A stretch of DNA of 64,000 bases from Cephalopachus bancanus (lineage: Eukaryota > Chordata > Mammalia > Primates > Tarsiidae), in contig JAPVLO010000401.1 in assembly GCA_027257055.1 (NCBI GenBank), positions 1,364,001 to 1,428,000 of the forward strand, written 5' to 3'. The position numbers and the translations under genes were made by a program. Shown in pieces: positions 1 to 11,902 of this stretch (position 1 is the stretch's first letter; the number at the start of each line of letters is the position of its first letter). Under the pieces are notes generated by a model. The model was not told the DNA's origin. It did no database searches and saw only the letters and a program-made list of their open reading frames with translations.

Positions 1-665
1 TACTAAGGAGTGAAAAACAACAGACGTTGGCAGGGCTGAGGAGAAAAAGGAACACTTGTATGCTGTTGTTAGGAATGTAAACTAGTTCAACCCCTGTGGA
101 AAGCAGTTTGGAGATTTTTCAAAGAGCTGAATGTAAACATACCATTTGACCTAACAACCTCACTACTACGTATATACTTAGAGGAGCATAAATTACTTTC
201 CCAAGGACATCTGCACTTGCGTGTTTATCGTGGCACTATCAGCATTAGCAAAAATATGGAACCAACTTATGCTCATCAATGGTGGACTGGATAAAGAAAA
301 TTTGGAACATATGCACCATGGAATACTATGCGACCATAAAAAAGAACAAAATCATGTCCTTTGCGGCAGCAACATAGATGCAGCTAGAGACCATCATACT
401 ACGTCATTTTATCATAGAAACAGAGAACTGAAAACCACTTGTTCTCCCTTATAAGTGGGAGCTAACATACAAGCACAAAAATGAGAACAGACCCTGGTGT
501 ACTCCTAAAGGTGGTAGGTGGGTGGTAAGAGTTCAAAAACTACCTGCTGAGTACCATGTCTATCACCTGGTTGACAAGCTCAACAGAAGCCCAAATCTTA
601 TCATCACACAATATACCTACCCAAAAAACCTGCACACGTACCTCATGAATCTAAAAAAATAGCAA
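1..665 (+). mobile_element. L1 3' end fragment (old)
   Basis: Sense-strand L1 tail cut by the left window edge. It begins in the cysteine-rich C-terminus of ORF2 (a 'gttggcagggctgaggag' stretch, then 'tgtggaaagcagtttggag'). It continues through the end of ORF2 ('ggtggactggataaag', 'atggaatactatgcgacc') and a 3'UTR ending near 'cctcatgaatctaaaaaaat'. The 77-residue open frame at 221-454 is part of this decayed ORF2. The 3'UTR differs from that of the younger L1s in the window, so this is an older subfamily. Confidence 0.85.
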
Positions 666-1675
666 AAAATGAAGAATTACACAACTGACTTACCCACCTA
701 GATGATCACTCTGGCTGTGTGTGGATAGTGTGTTTAGGGAAGACATGAATGAAATCATGGAAAACAGAAAACTGTGATCATTCTTCACAAAATGAGACTT
801 GATTGAGGATAGTCATATTAGAAAGTAAGAAGTGATTTGACTATTAGTCTTTGTTTTGTTTTGTTTGTTTTTGTGTTTTAAAGCAAAGTGTATAGGAATT
901 GCTGACAGATTGAATGTAGCAGGTAAGAAAATTTAAGAATGATCCCAGGATTCTGGTCTGAGCTCTGAAAGGATGGTGCTACTGTTGAACAAAATGAGAA
1001 AGATTAAGGACGAGCAGTTTGGAGGAAGTGCAGAAACAATAATTTGTTCTATTTCTATAAATCTGAGCTGCTTGTTAGAAATCTAGCAAAATGTCACATA
1101 TCCAACATTCAGGAGAAACATTAGACCTTGAGATAAATTTTGAAGTCAGCAACATATATATGGTATTTAAATCCATGACACTACTGAGATATTCTAGGGA
1201 CTAGGTACAGACATTAAAAGATCCTAAGGCCTAGACCCAGGTACTCTAACGTTAAAGAATAATGACAGAAGAAGAAATCAATGAACAAAACTGAGAAGGA
1301 TATCCCATGAATTATGAGAAAAAGTAGAAAAGGGTGGTGTTTCTAAAGCTTAACGAAGAATATATCTAGAAGATGGGAGTAAGAAACGGTGTCAAGGGTT
1401 GCTGAAGGGTCACAAGACTTTAGGGGCTAGAAAGTGGCCACTGGATTCCGTTATGTGCTGGATGGTGTTAGCCTAAACAGAAGTAGTGCATGAAAATAGG
1501 AAAGAAAAATAAACAGGTTGCTTTGAAAGGATCAGAGTAAAATGAAGAAGGGGCTATGCAAACAACCGGTATTAAAAACAATTTAATAGTACAATTATAA
1601 AACGAAGCACAGAAAGGTGTGGTAACTAGCACAGTTGTGGCATTAAGAGTTCTGTTTAAGTTCAGTGCTAGAAAT
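666..1675. other. Intron, no gene recognised
   Basis: This is presumably intron upstream of the SLCO1B-type exon at 2222. No open frame with recognisable homology and no splice-flanked coding block were seen. The part from about 885 to 1480 looks like a very old, heavily diverged interspersed repeat, but I could not assign a family with confidence. Confidence 0.5.
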
Positions 1676-2051
1676 AATAGCATGATTTTAAAAAATTTTT
1701 TAATTTTTAAAAATTTTTTAAAATTATGAACTTCACAGCAACTTGGATGGGCTAAGAATCTATAATACTGAGTGATCTAGCACAGAAACAAATAACTGAG
1801 TATCACATATTCTCACTCATAAGTGGACCTTGAACAGTTGTTGTAATACTATAAGAAAAGGATTGTTAGAGGTGGGAAATTGCCGGGGACAGGGGAGCGG
1901 GTGTGATTGGCAGTAGTGGGATTATACGGGGTGGGGGGACATACCTCATTAACAAGGGTACCTGCATAATGAACATTTGTATGCTTAACCCTGCATTGTA
2001 TGCCACATCTTTAAAAAAAATTTTTTTAATAAAAGAAAAAATAGCATGATT
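1676..2051 (+). mobile_element. 5'-truncated L1 (3'UTR only) with 12-bp TSD
   Basis: The insert at 1688-2039 is the 3' end of a younger L1. It has the ORF2 end ('ctcactcataagtggacc'), a G-rich 3'UTR, the diagnostic end ('cctcattaacaagggtacc', 'catctttaaaa') and an A-rich tail. The 12-bp sequence 'aatagcatgatt' occurs at 1676-1687 and again at 2040-2051, as expected for a target-site duplication. The insert starts with an unusual A/T-only block (about 1685-1725). Confidence 0.8.
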
Positions 2052-2221
2052 GCATACAGATAAGAATTATCACATAGGGATGGAGGAAGTTGATAATGCA
2101 GGGGAACAGGAGACCGATTACAGAGGGAGGTTAAAAGAAGTGTGTAAAAGACATACAGTTTTACTCTGTAATACAAAAGAAGATGTTTAAATGATGTGTG
2201 TTTGTTTTTATCTTATTTCAG

Positions 2222-2286
2222 GATTGTTCCACCTGAATTGAAGTCGCTTGCAGTGGGTTTCCATGCACTGGTTATACGAACAGTAG
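2222..2286 (+). CDS. SLCO1B-type transporter, antepenultimate coding exon in window
   Basis: This 65-bp exon belongs to an organic-anion-transporting polypeptide of the SLCO1B family, a 12-transmembrane plasma-membrane uptake carrier for bile acids, steroid conjugates and drugs. It is preceded by a pyrimidine-rich tract ending 'tatttcag' (AG at 2220-2221) and followed by a GT at 2287. Reading one base, 21 codons and one base gives I-V-P-P-E-L-K-S-L-A-V-G-F-H-A-L-V-I-R-T plus V-G. This matches the conserved 'PELKSLALGFHSMVIRALG' stretch of human SLCO1B proteins. The final G joins the 'GA' that opens the exon at 5135, so phases agree. No stop is present. Upstream exons lie left of the window. 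Whether the gene is intact depends on the last exon. Confidence 0.88.
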
Positions 2287-3213
2287 GTATGGCGAATATA
2301 TAAATAATAAATTTAATATATAAATATTCATGTTAATGATTGAAAGCTGAATGTAAATAATTTTTAATTAGAGGAAAGTAAAAAAAGAAACATGTAAGAA
2401 TCATTTGTATTTTGAGGATAAATGAAAATGACAGAGAAAAAGTGTAGCCTAAAGGGAATTTGATTAATAATTCTAGTTAAAGTCAGTCTGTTAAGATAAA
2501 GGCATCATCATATTTGTATTCCACTGTTTGTGATAGAAAAACTATCTTCAAAGTTTTTATGCTTTCAGAAAAATAGGAATATTTCTTCCAGGTAGGCAGA
2601 GTGGAGGAGGGCCTTTCTTCTAAACTGGGCATTATTTAGGGAAAGCCTAAAGCAGACTGAGAGGCCTAGAAATTTGGTCTAACTGAGGGTGTGCAAAAGG
2701 ACAGAAGCTGACATTAACTGTAACACTTCCCACTGCCTTGTTCTGTAAGGCTGGGCAGCTAACTTCCAGCAGGAGTTAATCCCAAAGAGAGAGAGAATTC
2801 AGACTCTAGACCTAGGTATCTTGGATTAAGAGAGAGAGTCCTGAACAAAGAAAGCTCAGGAAATTGCAGCTACGGTTGGCAAAGATTAGGACTGTAAACT
2901 CTAGAGGCTAAAAACCTATTTCTAATATTCAGAGGTGATGAGTAAAAGATTTAGAAAACACTCTTTTCTCCATTTTTGCTGCTTGCCATTTTTATTACAG
3001 AGATGTTTAACCAATTTCTACTGTAACTCCTGTGAGTGCCCCTTTTAAGAGCTATAAACATTATAAGCTTATTCCCGGGAAGTAGAACAAGGGCATCATT
3101 CATCTAAGGATTAATGCAGAGGACTGATCATGACCCAGAAGCAACCATCATTGGCAGAAGGAAAAGGAAGGGAAGAGTCATTCACTGGGACCCTTGCAAC
3201 AAAGGAAAAAAAA

Positions 3214-3248
<35 letters not shown>

Positions 3249-5134
3249 CAAATTACAGCAGAGAGGTTGTCCAAGAACTATAGTTGTGGAGAAGGATGGC
3301 AACAGATCCTCAAAGGTTAAAAAAAAAAAGAAAGAAAAGAAAATATAAACGGTAGAGGAGAGAGAAGATTAAGGTGCTAAAAGATTCCTTTATTTCTTTT
3401 CCCAGTGTTCTATTTTATGTGTCTCGATATCCAGCCTCTGATACATTCTAGCCATCTCCTACTTCCAGATTTAATGGGGATACCTTACTTTTAGAACCTA
3501 GGACACAGAAGCTAAAAATAGACTGAGTTGTTAGTATTACTTCTGATATGTTGAAATGAGACTATAAGAAATTCTTTTAGCAACAGTAGACAAAAATAAT
3601 AAATGTTGCCATTCTGTTAGCATTTTATTTTGATGTTTCCAACATATAGCACAATGGGACCTGAATGTTTCTATTAGAAAAATGCACACTGAGTATCAAG
3701 CTTTACATTCACAATTTTCTTGAATATATGTGAATTGTGGAAGGTCTATATAATATAATAAACTGAAAAATTTATTCAGAAAATAGGTTATTAGAAACTT
3801 AAAATTTTCAATAATGAATACCAAGTTTGTTACTTAAAAAATTAATTCATGTGTTCAATCGAGTGGCATTATGTGAGAAAATAAATTTGCTGGCATATGT
3901 TTTTCACTTTTTAAATAATGGCTATGATTTTTTTGAAATCTGCACAATTCTCACCCATTTTCTCAGTACCAGTTTTCCTCAGATACACTGACCACAGTTC
4001 CTTGTTAATCAATCTACGACTTCCTATGCTCGAGAAATTGAGACTAATTCAAAGTAAATGGAATCAATAAAAGTGTGATGTATCAATCACTATCATTTTT
4101 ATGCTACAAAATGAAATCTAAAAAATCATTCTTCAAAAGATGCAGAAAAGGGGTAAAATTATGAATACTTCAGTTCTACCATTTGAAGGATAGCTTCTAC
4201 TAGTGTGTTCCTCAAATTTATGATAAAATTACCTGTGCTTAGAACCAGGAATCAATCTCATGGTTTTAAATAGCAGTAAGAACAGATGCACACTTTTGTC
4301 CTAAACAACATATAAGTCTCTGAAAAGTCATGCATTCTGAAAATTCATGTACTACATATAAAAATCGGTTAAGGGACAGACCACTGAATATGTAGGCATC
4401 GTTGTGATCAGAACACTAACAGAAAGAAAAAAAAACAGTAGCACCACTGGTCCTAACTTAAACATCCTGGGCTGTTTCAGGAGGTATTTTAAAATGTACA
4501 AAAATCAGAGGAGAGAAAATGTTGCATTTTGGGTTTAATGACACCAAGAAAGCGTAAGTAGAGCTCTGAGCTCAGAATGAAGTACAACCTACCAGGAGGT
4601 GACCTCTTTGTGAAGCTGAGTCTGTATTTCTCTGAGAAAGAAGTAAGCACTCACTTTTTAATTTTCTTAAAATAGTTTTGAAAAAACTCGCGATTTCACA
4701 GCATTTGAGAGCTTTTTTCCTTTTCCTGTAAAGTTTGATTTCACTCCCACTATTATAGCTCTCCTTTCCTAAGAAAAATCACATATGAAACAACACAACT
4801 TCCATGCTTTACTAACAACATTCTCCTTTTGCCAGTCAGACTTAAATTACTTTTTGTTATAAGAAGGACAGAGTGTATAGGCATATAATGTACCTTCTCA
4901 CCCATTTATGTCAGGAAGGCGAGGGTAGATAAAAGTTGTCCCTGATAATACTATATGATTTGAAACGTTGACAGTCCTAGAAATCTTGATTCTTGGGCAG
5001 ATGCAGGACTATACAATGGAAGAGTCCTCCAAAATTTAAACTGTTACTTAATCCAAATGTATTAATGTGGAATATCACCCAGTTCCATTTGAAGCATGTT
5101 TCCTTTATTGACACCTTCTCATCTCATGTTGCAG
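2287..5134 (+). other. Intron of SLCO1B-type gene (2.85 kb)
   Basis: The sequence between two phase-compatible exons. Apart from a TG microsatellite at 3214-3248 it is AT-rich, with no repeat family I can name with confidence and no coding block. A short overlapping pair of open frames at 3111-3348 is created by the microsatellite. Confidence 0.7.
3214..3248. repeat. (TG)n microsatellite, interrupted
   Basis: An alternating TG tract of about 35 bp interrupted once by 'tata', in the intron between the 65-bp and 118-bp SLCO1B-type exons. Confidence 0.95.
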
Positions 5135-5252
5135 GAGGAATTCTATCTCCAATATATTTTGGTAGTCTGATTGATATAACATGTATGAAGTGGCTCACCA
5201 ATAGCTCTGGTGCAAGAGGGTCTTGTAGGATATATAATTCCACATTATTTGG
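5135..5252 (+). CDS. SLCO1B-type transporter, penultimate coding exon
   Basis: This 118-bp exon has acceptor 'catgttgcag' ending at 5134 and a perfect donor 'gtaagt' starting at 5253. The translation starts G-G-I-L-S-P-I-Y-F-G-S-L-I-D and ends C-R-I-Y-N-S-T-L-F-G. It aligns along its length with the segment between TM10/TM11 and TM12 of SLCO1B1/1B3 ('GGILAPIYFGALIDTTC...CR.YNS'). The signature 'CMKW' and 'RIYNS' residues are nearer SLCO1B3 than 1B1. Family members read 'TN-N/S-C-G' in the cysteine-rich extracellular loop, but here the residue is serine (N-S-S-G). The exon ends 'GG', which joins the A of the exon at 19444 to give Gly. The only stop after the exon is in the intron. Confidence 0.9.
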
Positions 5253-5959
5253 GTAAGTTGTCATAAATATATTTTATTCATTGATTCTTTTCCTTTTACT
5301 ATATTAATTCCTAAAGAATATCATATTTAGTATAATATATTACTAATAATAGTCATCTTTTAGTGACCACTTACTTTGCATTATTTAATATTATTATCAT
5401 ATCAGGCAGTGTGGTATTTTATTTTAATAAGAAGTATATACTGTAGGAAATGGATATTTCCTCCATTTCCCTTAAATATGAAGAAACTAAGATTCAGTTA
5501 TAAGTAATTTGTCCAAAATCACATGCCTAAATGTAAAAAAACTAGAATTGGCACTCAAAATGTTTATTTTTAAAACTCTCTTCAAATTAAAATATATACA
5601 TTCTATTGTCATTGGCTTCTTTAGGGTGACATGGAATGACTATCTTGGTGTCTGGTCAATGTAAAGAAAAAAGGGGAAAAATGTTTTTGTACTTTTCTAT
5701 TCATAGAAAGAGATATTCTATAGTTGTATGAAGATAATTCAATGGTTGTCTCAAAGAAAAATGTTGCAATTATATGTTACCTCTTAAATAAAAATTAATT
5801 TCACATTTATATAAATCAAAAACATATATTGAAAATATGAAACTACAGGTATTAGAAGAATCAAGATAGATTTTTAAAAAATTATCTAGAAAGCAGAAAT
5901 GTGTTTCTAATTATGACCCAAATTCCCAAGATCATAATAGAAAAAATGTATAACACTCT

Positions 5960-6890
5960 GCATCACAAAACTTACTTTAAGTATGTTCAAAAACAAAAGA
6001 CAAAGTAGAAGAAGAATCTCCAACTTGTAACCCAGATACAGGCAAATATCCCAAATATATAAAGAGTTCTTAAAAATCAACAAAAACAAAATGCTGGTAA
6101 AGATGTGAAGCAACAAAAATTTTCTTTCATTGCTAGTAGGAAATGTAAAATGGTACAGGCATGTTAAGAGAGAGTCTGGATTTCTTACAATCAAAACAAG
6201 CTTTTTATACAAATAAGCAATTGTATTCTTAGGTTTTACCTAAATTAGTTGGAAATATGTTCACACAAAAACATGCACTTGAATGTGAAAAAGTGGAAGT
6301 AACCAAGCTGTCCTTCAATAGGTGAATGGATAACCATACTGAGGTATAGTCATACAATGAAATATTATTCAGCAGTAAAATAAATGACCTATCAGCCTAC
6401 AAAAAGACAAGAAGAAAACTTAAATTCATATTGCTAAATGGAAAAAGGCAGTTATCTGATTATAACTGTATGACTCTCTGGAAAGGGAAAAACTATGAAG
6501 GCAACAGAAAGATCAGTGGTTTCTAGGGGCTCAGTGGGGATGAGGGAGAAATGAATAGGTGGAGCACAGGGCATTTTTAAGGCAGTGAAACTATTCTGAA
6601 TGACATTATAATGGTAGATACATGACATTATGCGTTTGTCAAACATATAGAACTGTACAACATAAAATGTAAAATCTAATGTAAAATATGAACTTAATAA
6701 TGTATCAATACTGGTTCACCAAATGAAACAAATATACCACAATAACACAAAATATTGATAATAGAAGAAATTGTGTATATGTGGAAAGCTGGAGTATACA
6801 GGAGACTTTCATATTTTCTGTATAGTTTTTCTGTAAATCTAAAATTTCTGCAAAAAATTAAGGTCAATTTAAAAAGAGAAATCATCAAAC
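5960..6890 (+). mobile_element. Ancient L1M-type 3' fragment
   Basis: Sense-strand remnant of an old mammalian L1. It contains 'atgctggtaaagatgtgaag', then 'gaaatattattcagcagt' and 'actctctggaaagg', and ends in the typical 'cagtgaaactattctgaatg' and 'gaactgtacaacat' tail of L1ME/L1MC-like elements. The sequence is heavily diverged and has no open frame of note. Confidence 0.7.
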
Positions 6891-8540
6891 ATTTCCCAAA
6901 GAAAAAGAATCACTAGTGGCTAAGGAACATATAAAGATATGCTCAAATGTATTGATAATAATAGGAGCGCAATTAAAACTCACCTTGTTTGTCAGCAACA
7001 AGAAATGCAGATTTCATACTGTGCTAGAAAAAGTAGATAACTTTGTCCAAGCAGCAAAATTTCTAGGAATTTATTCAATGGTTAGCTGTACTTCAAAACA
7101 TGTAAAATGACACCTATATAACATTATATACACGATTATTACAGTATTGTCCTCTAATAACAAAATATTGAAAATGACAATAAATGATGGAACATTCAGG
7201 CAAATAAATATTCTGAGGTCTTAAAAAGAAGGAAAAAGGTGTGTATTTACTAATATGGAACCCCCTTCAAGATATACTGCTATGTGACTTTAAAAAAGCA
7301 TGACATATGTGTATGGAGCATATTATTATTTATGTAAAAGAGGGAAAATTTCTTAGTTCAGGATAAATCTCTAGGGAAAACTCCTTGGATTACATTTACT
7401 AAAAATATTTTCTTTTATTTAATGTGTAAATTCACTATCTAACATCCTCAGTAGATAATGATTCGTATGTTTCAGGAATTCTTTTACTGAAGCAGTATTC
7501 ACTACACCACGGACAGTGTAATAACATGTCTTAAAATTTTTTTTCCAAGAATAAAAGTATAGAAAAAGTGCAAAGAAAAGTTTCATAAATTTGCCTTATG
7601 GACTTTAAGAGAGTTTTTTTTTTTAATTAAATCTTCATTTTCAGGACACCTGGCTAGATATCTTCAAATTTCTCCAAAGCAATAAGCACCAAGTTCAAGC
7701 GTTAAAATGACTTTTTGAGATGCTTTATTTTTGTTTTAGTATAAATAGATGCCTGAAATCAATTTTTAACTATACTAGTTATTTTTCCTTCACTGAAGTA
7801 AAACTAAAATGGAATTAAAATTTTTTTTTCTGTGTTAAATTGATTTAACTAATTCTTCTTATTGAAGAAATGCTATGGCATCCAAAATTTTACTATACCA
7901 CAAGGAAGAGCTTTGTGACATCATTGTATACACATATGCACGTTATACATGTATACAAACATGCATACATTATACTAATATATATGTATACAAATGTATG
8001 TTATTCTGTGTCATTTAACTTATGCTCAACTCCACAAGACACTATCATTAATATTCAACAAGTCAATCAGTATATTTTTCAATATATTTACCACTTTCTT
8101 TACTCTTCATTACTTCTTGCATCTTAGATTCCATAAAGGGTCACATTTTTCTGATTGAAGTAGATTTATTAAAATGTCTTCTAGTGAAATTTTTTAGTTG
8201 CAAGTTGTTAGTTTTAATTTTTCTGGAAATATCTTTATGTAAATCTTACACTTAAAAGACATATGTACAGGGTATGTATTGAAACCTACAATACATTGAC
8301 AATTATTTTCTCCTGGCACACTGAAAATATTCTGCTGTCTTCTAATTTCCATTTTGTTGTTGATAAGTTATTCATTGTCTGTTTATTTTGCTCCTTTATG
8401 GTAATCTGTTTTCTCTATTTGTATTCTTAAATATCTTCCCTTTTTGTTTGTTATTCAGCAGTTTCACCATTAAGTGTCTAAGAGTTGATTTCTTTTAATT
8501 ATTCTGTTTGGGAATCAGTGAGCTTTAAAAATCGTTGGAT

Positions 8541-8930
8541 TAGTGTCTGTGGCATGCAAAAAAATAGATTCCCAAACATGTCTATGTCTTAATCTTTGGA
8601 ACCTGTAAATATGCTTAAAGTTTAAAATGAAGTAAGACTGCTAATTAGCTGATCTCAACATAGGAAGATTATTTGATTGGGTCTGATGTAACCACAAGGA
8701 TCCTAAAAATTGCAAAAGGGAGGCAGAAGAGGAAGTCAGAGTGATGTGATGTGAGAAATATTTTGGTCCATTTTTTTTCTGGGTTTAGAAATAGAGAAAA
8801 GGGGCCAGAAGCCAAGGAATGTAGGCAACCACTAAAAGCAGGAGAGGACAAAGAAACAGATTATTTCCTAGAGCTTCCAGAAAGGAATGCAGCCATGTCA
8901 GCACCTTTATTTTAGCTATTTAATGCGACA
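8541..8930 (+). mobile_element. Ancient MaLR/MLT1-like LTR relic
   Basis: The sequence 'tctttggaacctgtaaatatg ... gattgggtctgatgtaacc ... agaaaggaatgcagccatg' has the order of phrases typical of MLT1-type mammalian LTRs (date/number phrase, 'agggtccttataag'-like phrase, 'gccaaggaatg', 'agaaggaa'). Subfamily and exact ends cannot be fixed by eye. Confidence 0.45.
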
Positions 8931-11250
8931 GACTTAGATTATACAGTCTATCTTTCATAAAGTTCACACAATTCCAGCCAGCAGGAAATACACATCCCTC
9001 TTTAGAACTCTCTTAACACATCATAGCTCACTTATGACCCTTATCATTTTTCTGTTGGTCACTTGTATTCATTGCAGGATTGTCTGAAGTAAAATTATAA
9101 AAAAGTAACAGAAGTGCATTCACCAATAAGTACATAAAAAGCTAAATGGTTATTTTATAATTTTTAATAGATTTTATTTTTCATAACACTTATTATTATT
9201 TTTCATAACACTTATTCACAGTAAAATTATTCACAGTAAAATTGAGGAGAAAGTCAGAGATATTCCATATAACATCTGTCCCCGCTCAAGCACAGCCTAC
9301 TTCATTATAAACATCTCCCATCAGAATAATGCATTGTTACAAATGATAAACTTACATTAATACATCTTTATCACCCAGAGTCCATAGTTTACAATAGGGT
9401 TTGCTCTTGGTGTCATAATTGTATGAGTTTGGACAAATGTGTAATGGCATATATCCACCATTATAGTATCATACACTGCCCTAAACATCCTCTGTGCTCT
9501 TCCTATTTATCTGTCTTTCTCAAAACCCCTGAAAACCGCAGATCATTTAACTACTTCTATAGATTTGCATTTTCTAGATTACATAGTTGGAATCATACTG
9601 TGTATAGACTTTTCAGACTAGCTTATTTAACTTATTAGGTAGCATCCAAGTTTCCTTCCTGTATTTTTGTCTTTTTTTGTTGTTGTTGTTGTTTTGCTTA
9701 ATATCTCAGTTCTTTTTTATCACTGAGTAATATTCCATTGTCTGGATATACTACTTTTTTTATTTATTCACCTACCGAAGAACATCTTGATTACTTCCAA
9801 GTTTTGGCAATTGTAAATCAAACTGCTATAAAATCTATGTGCAGATTTCTTTGTGTGAACACAGATTTCAGTTTTTGGTAAACCATCAAGCAGTGCAATT
9901 ATTGCATCATATAGGAAAAATTTATTTAGTTTTGTAAGAAACTGTCAAACTGTCTTCCAAAGTTGCTTTATAATTTTGTATTTCCACCAACAATGAATGA
10001 GACTTCCTGTTGCTCCATATCATTATCAACATTTGGTGATGTCAGTATTCTGGGTTTTGATCATTCTATTATGTATGTGGTGGTTTTTGTTGTCATTTTA
10101 ATTTGCATTTTTTGACAACAAATATGATGTGGAGCATCTTTTCATATGCTTGTTTGCCATCTCTGTGTCTTCATTAGTGAGGTACCTGTTAAGTTTTTTG
10201 ACCAATTTTAAAGCTGAATTATTAGATTTCTCATTGTTGAATTTTAAGTGTTTTTTGTGTGACCTAGAAAACAGTTCTTTATCAGCTATGTTTTTTGAAA
10301 ATATTTCCTTCTGTCTGTGGCTTCTCTTTTTATTCTCTTGACTGTCTTTCTTAGAGAAGTTTTTAATTTTAATGAAGTTCTCCTTATGAATAAGTTCTTT
10401 TGCCCCTTTGGTATTGCATCTAAAAATTCATAATTGAACCTTGAATCATCTACCTTTTCTCCTATGTTATTTTCTAAGAGTGTTACAGTTTCACAGTTTA
10501 CATTTTGACCAAGGATTCATTTTGAATTCCTTTAAATTAAGAATCTTTCTCTGGATTCATTGTCTTGCATGTAGATGCTTAGTGTATCAGCAGCATTTAG
10601 TGAAAAGACTTATCATCATTGTCTTGCTTTTGTTTTTATTAAAGATCAGTTGATTATATTTAAGTGAATCTATTTTTATGCTCTCGATTCTGTTCCATTT
10701 ATGTACTTGTCTATTATTTCACTAAACCAGACTGTCTTGATTATTGTAGCTTTATAGTATGACTATACTGAGGTCAGGTAGTGTCATTCCTAATACTCTA
10801 TTCTTCTTCTTAAGCATTGCCTTGGCTAGTCTGGGACTTTGGCTCTTCATATAAACTTTAGAATCAGTTTGTCAATATCCACAAAAATATGTTACTGGGA
10901 TTTTTATTGGGATTGCCTTGAATCTATAGATCAAGTTGGGAAGAACTGACATCTTGACAATATTGAGTCTTCCTCTATTTTACATGAAAATGGAATATCT
11001 CTTGATTCTTTAGTTCTTTAATTTCTCTCATCAGAATTTTGTAGTTCTCTTAGTATAGCTCTTATGCATATTTTATTAGATTTATATCTAAGCATTTCAT
11101 TTTTGAGAATTCCAGTGTAAATGGTAATTGCTTTAAATTTCAAGTTTCATTTTTCCATTTCCAATATATAGAACAATGTTTGACTATGGTATATTAACCT
11201 TGTTGATAATTATAACAATAAACATTAGCTAGTTTTTGAGGAAGCATGTT

Positions 11251-11638
11251 GAAAAACAATGGTGAGAGGGGACATCTTTGCCTTGTTCCTGAAAAATGGA
11301 AAAGCTTTGAGATCCTCAACATTAAGTATCATGCTAGGTGAAGGCTTTTAAAAATTGAATTGAAATTAAATTAAATTGAAATTAAATTGAAAAACAATGG
11401 TGAGAGGGGACATCTTTGCCTTGTTCCTGAAAAATGGAAAAGCTTTGAGATCCTCAAATTAAGTATCATGCTAGGTGAAGGCTTTTAAAAATTAAATTGA
11501 AATTAAATTAAATTGAAATTAAATTGAAAAACAATGGTGAGAGGGGACATCTTTGCCTTGTTCCTGAAAAATGGAAAAGCTTTGAGATCCTCAACATTAA
11601 GTATCATGCTAGGTGAAGGCTTTTAAAAATTAAATTGA
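11251..11638. repeat. Three-copy tandem repeat, 137-138 bp unit
   Basis: Units begin with 'gaaaaacaatggtgagagg' at 11251, 11389 and 11526, so the periods are 138 and 137 bp. The third copy is partial (about 113 bp). Copies are nearly identical: copy 2 lacks one base in 'cctcaacatt' and copy 1 has one G for A in the AT-rich part. Each unit contains a segment of the antisense ORF2 of the host L1, followed by an AT-rich run of 'attaaattgaa' repeats that probably served as the homology for duplication. The copies are far more alike than the L1 is old, so the event is recent. Confidence 0.92.
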
Positions 11639-11647
11639 GGAAGTTCT

Positions 11648-11756
11648 CCTCTATTTGTAATTTTTGTTGTTGTTGGGAAAGCAGGATTTATCGAGAGGAC
11701 AGAAAGGCCCCCAGAGTGAGAGGGTACTGGAAAAGATTGCCCTCTATTTATAATTT
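11648..11756 (-). mobile_element. 77-bp retroposed fragment with 16-bp TSD
   Basis: The old L1 sequence 'cctctatttgtaattt' (11648-11663) recurs as 'cctctatttataattt' (11741-11756) with 77 foreign bases between. Without the insert the host L1 reads straight through. On the minus strand the insert ends with 'gataaatcctgctttccc' and then an 'aac'-rich tail, like the 3' end of a polyadenylated RNA with an AATAAA variant. The source transcript was not recognised. Confidence 0.6.
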
Positions 11757-11902
11757 AGTGTGAGTTTTTTTTTTTAAATCATGATTTGGTGTTTTATTTT
11801 GTCAAATGAATTTTCTGCTTCTACTGATGTGATCATATTATTTTTTTCTTTAGCCTATTTTTTTTGTAAAATTTTGCATCTATGTTTATAAGAGATATAG
11901 CT

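Larger units (their letters stand above)
5253..9164 (+). other. Left part of the SLCO1B-type last intron
   Basis: This is non-coding, AT-rich sequence with two old repeat relics, listed separately (about 5960-6890 and 8541-8930). Outside those I see no gene or RNA. The region at 7870-8130 is an AT- and 'atgtata'-rich low-complexity stretch. Confidence 0.6.

Noticed and set aside
9177..9243. Short direct repeats ('tttttcataacacttatt' twice, 'attcacagtaaaatt' twice)
   Set aside because: Local slippage duplications at the 3' end of an old L1; no array structure, so not a CRISPR or functional repeat.
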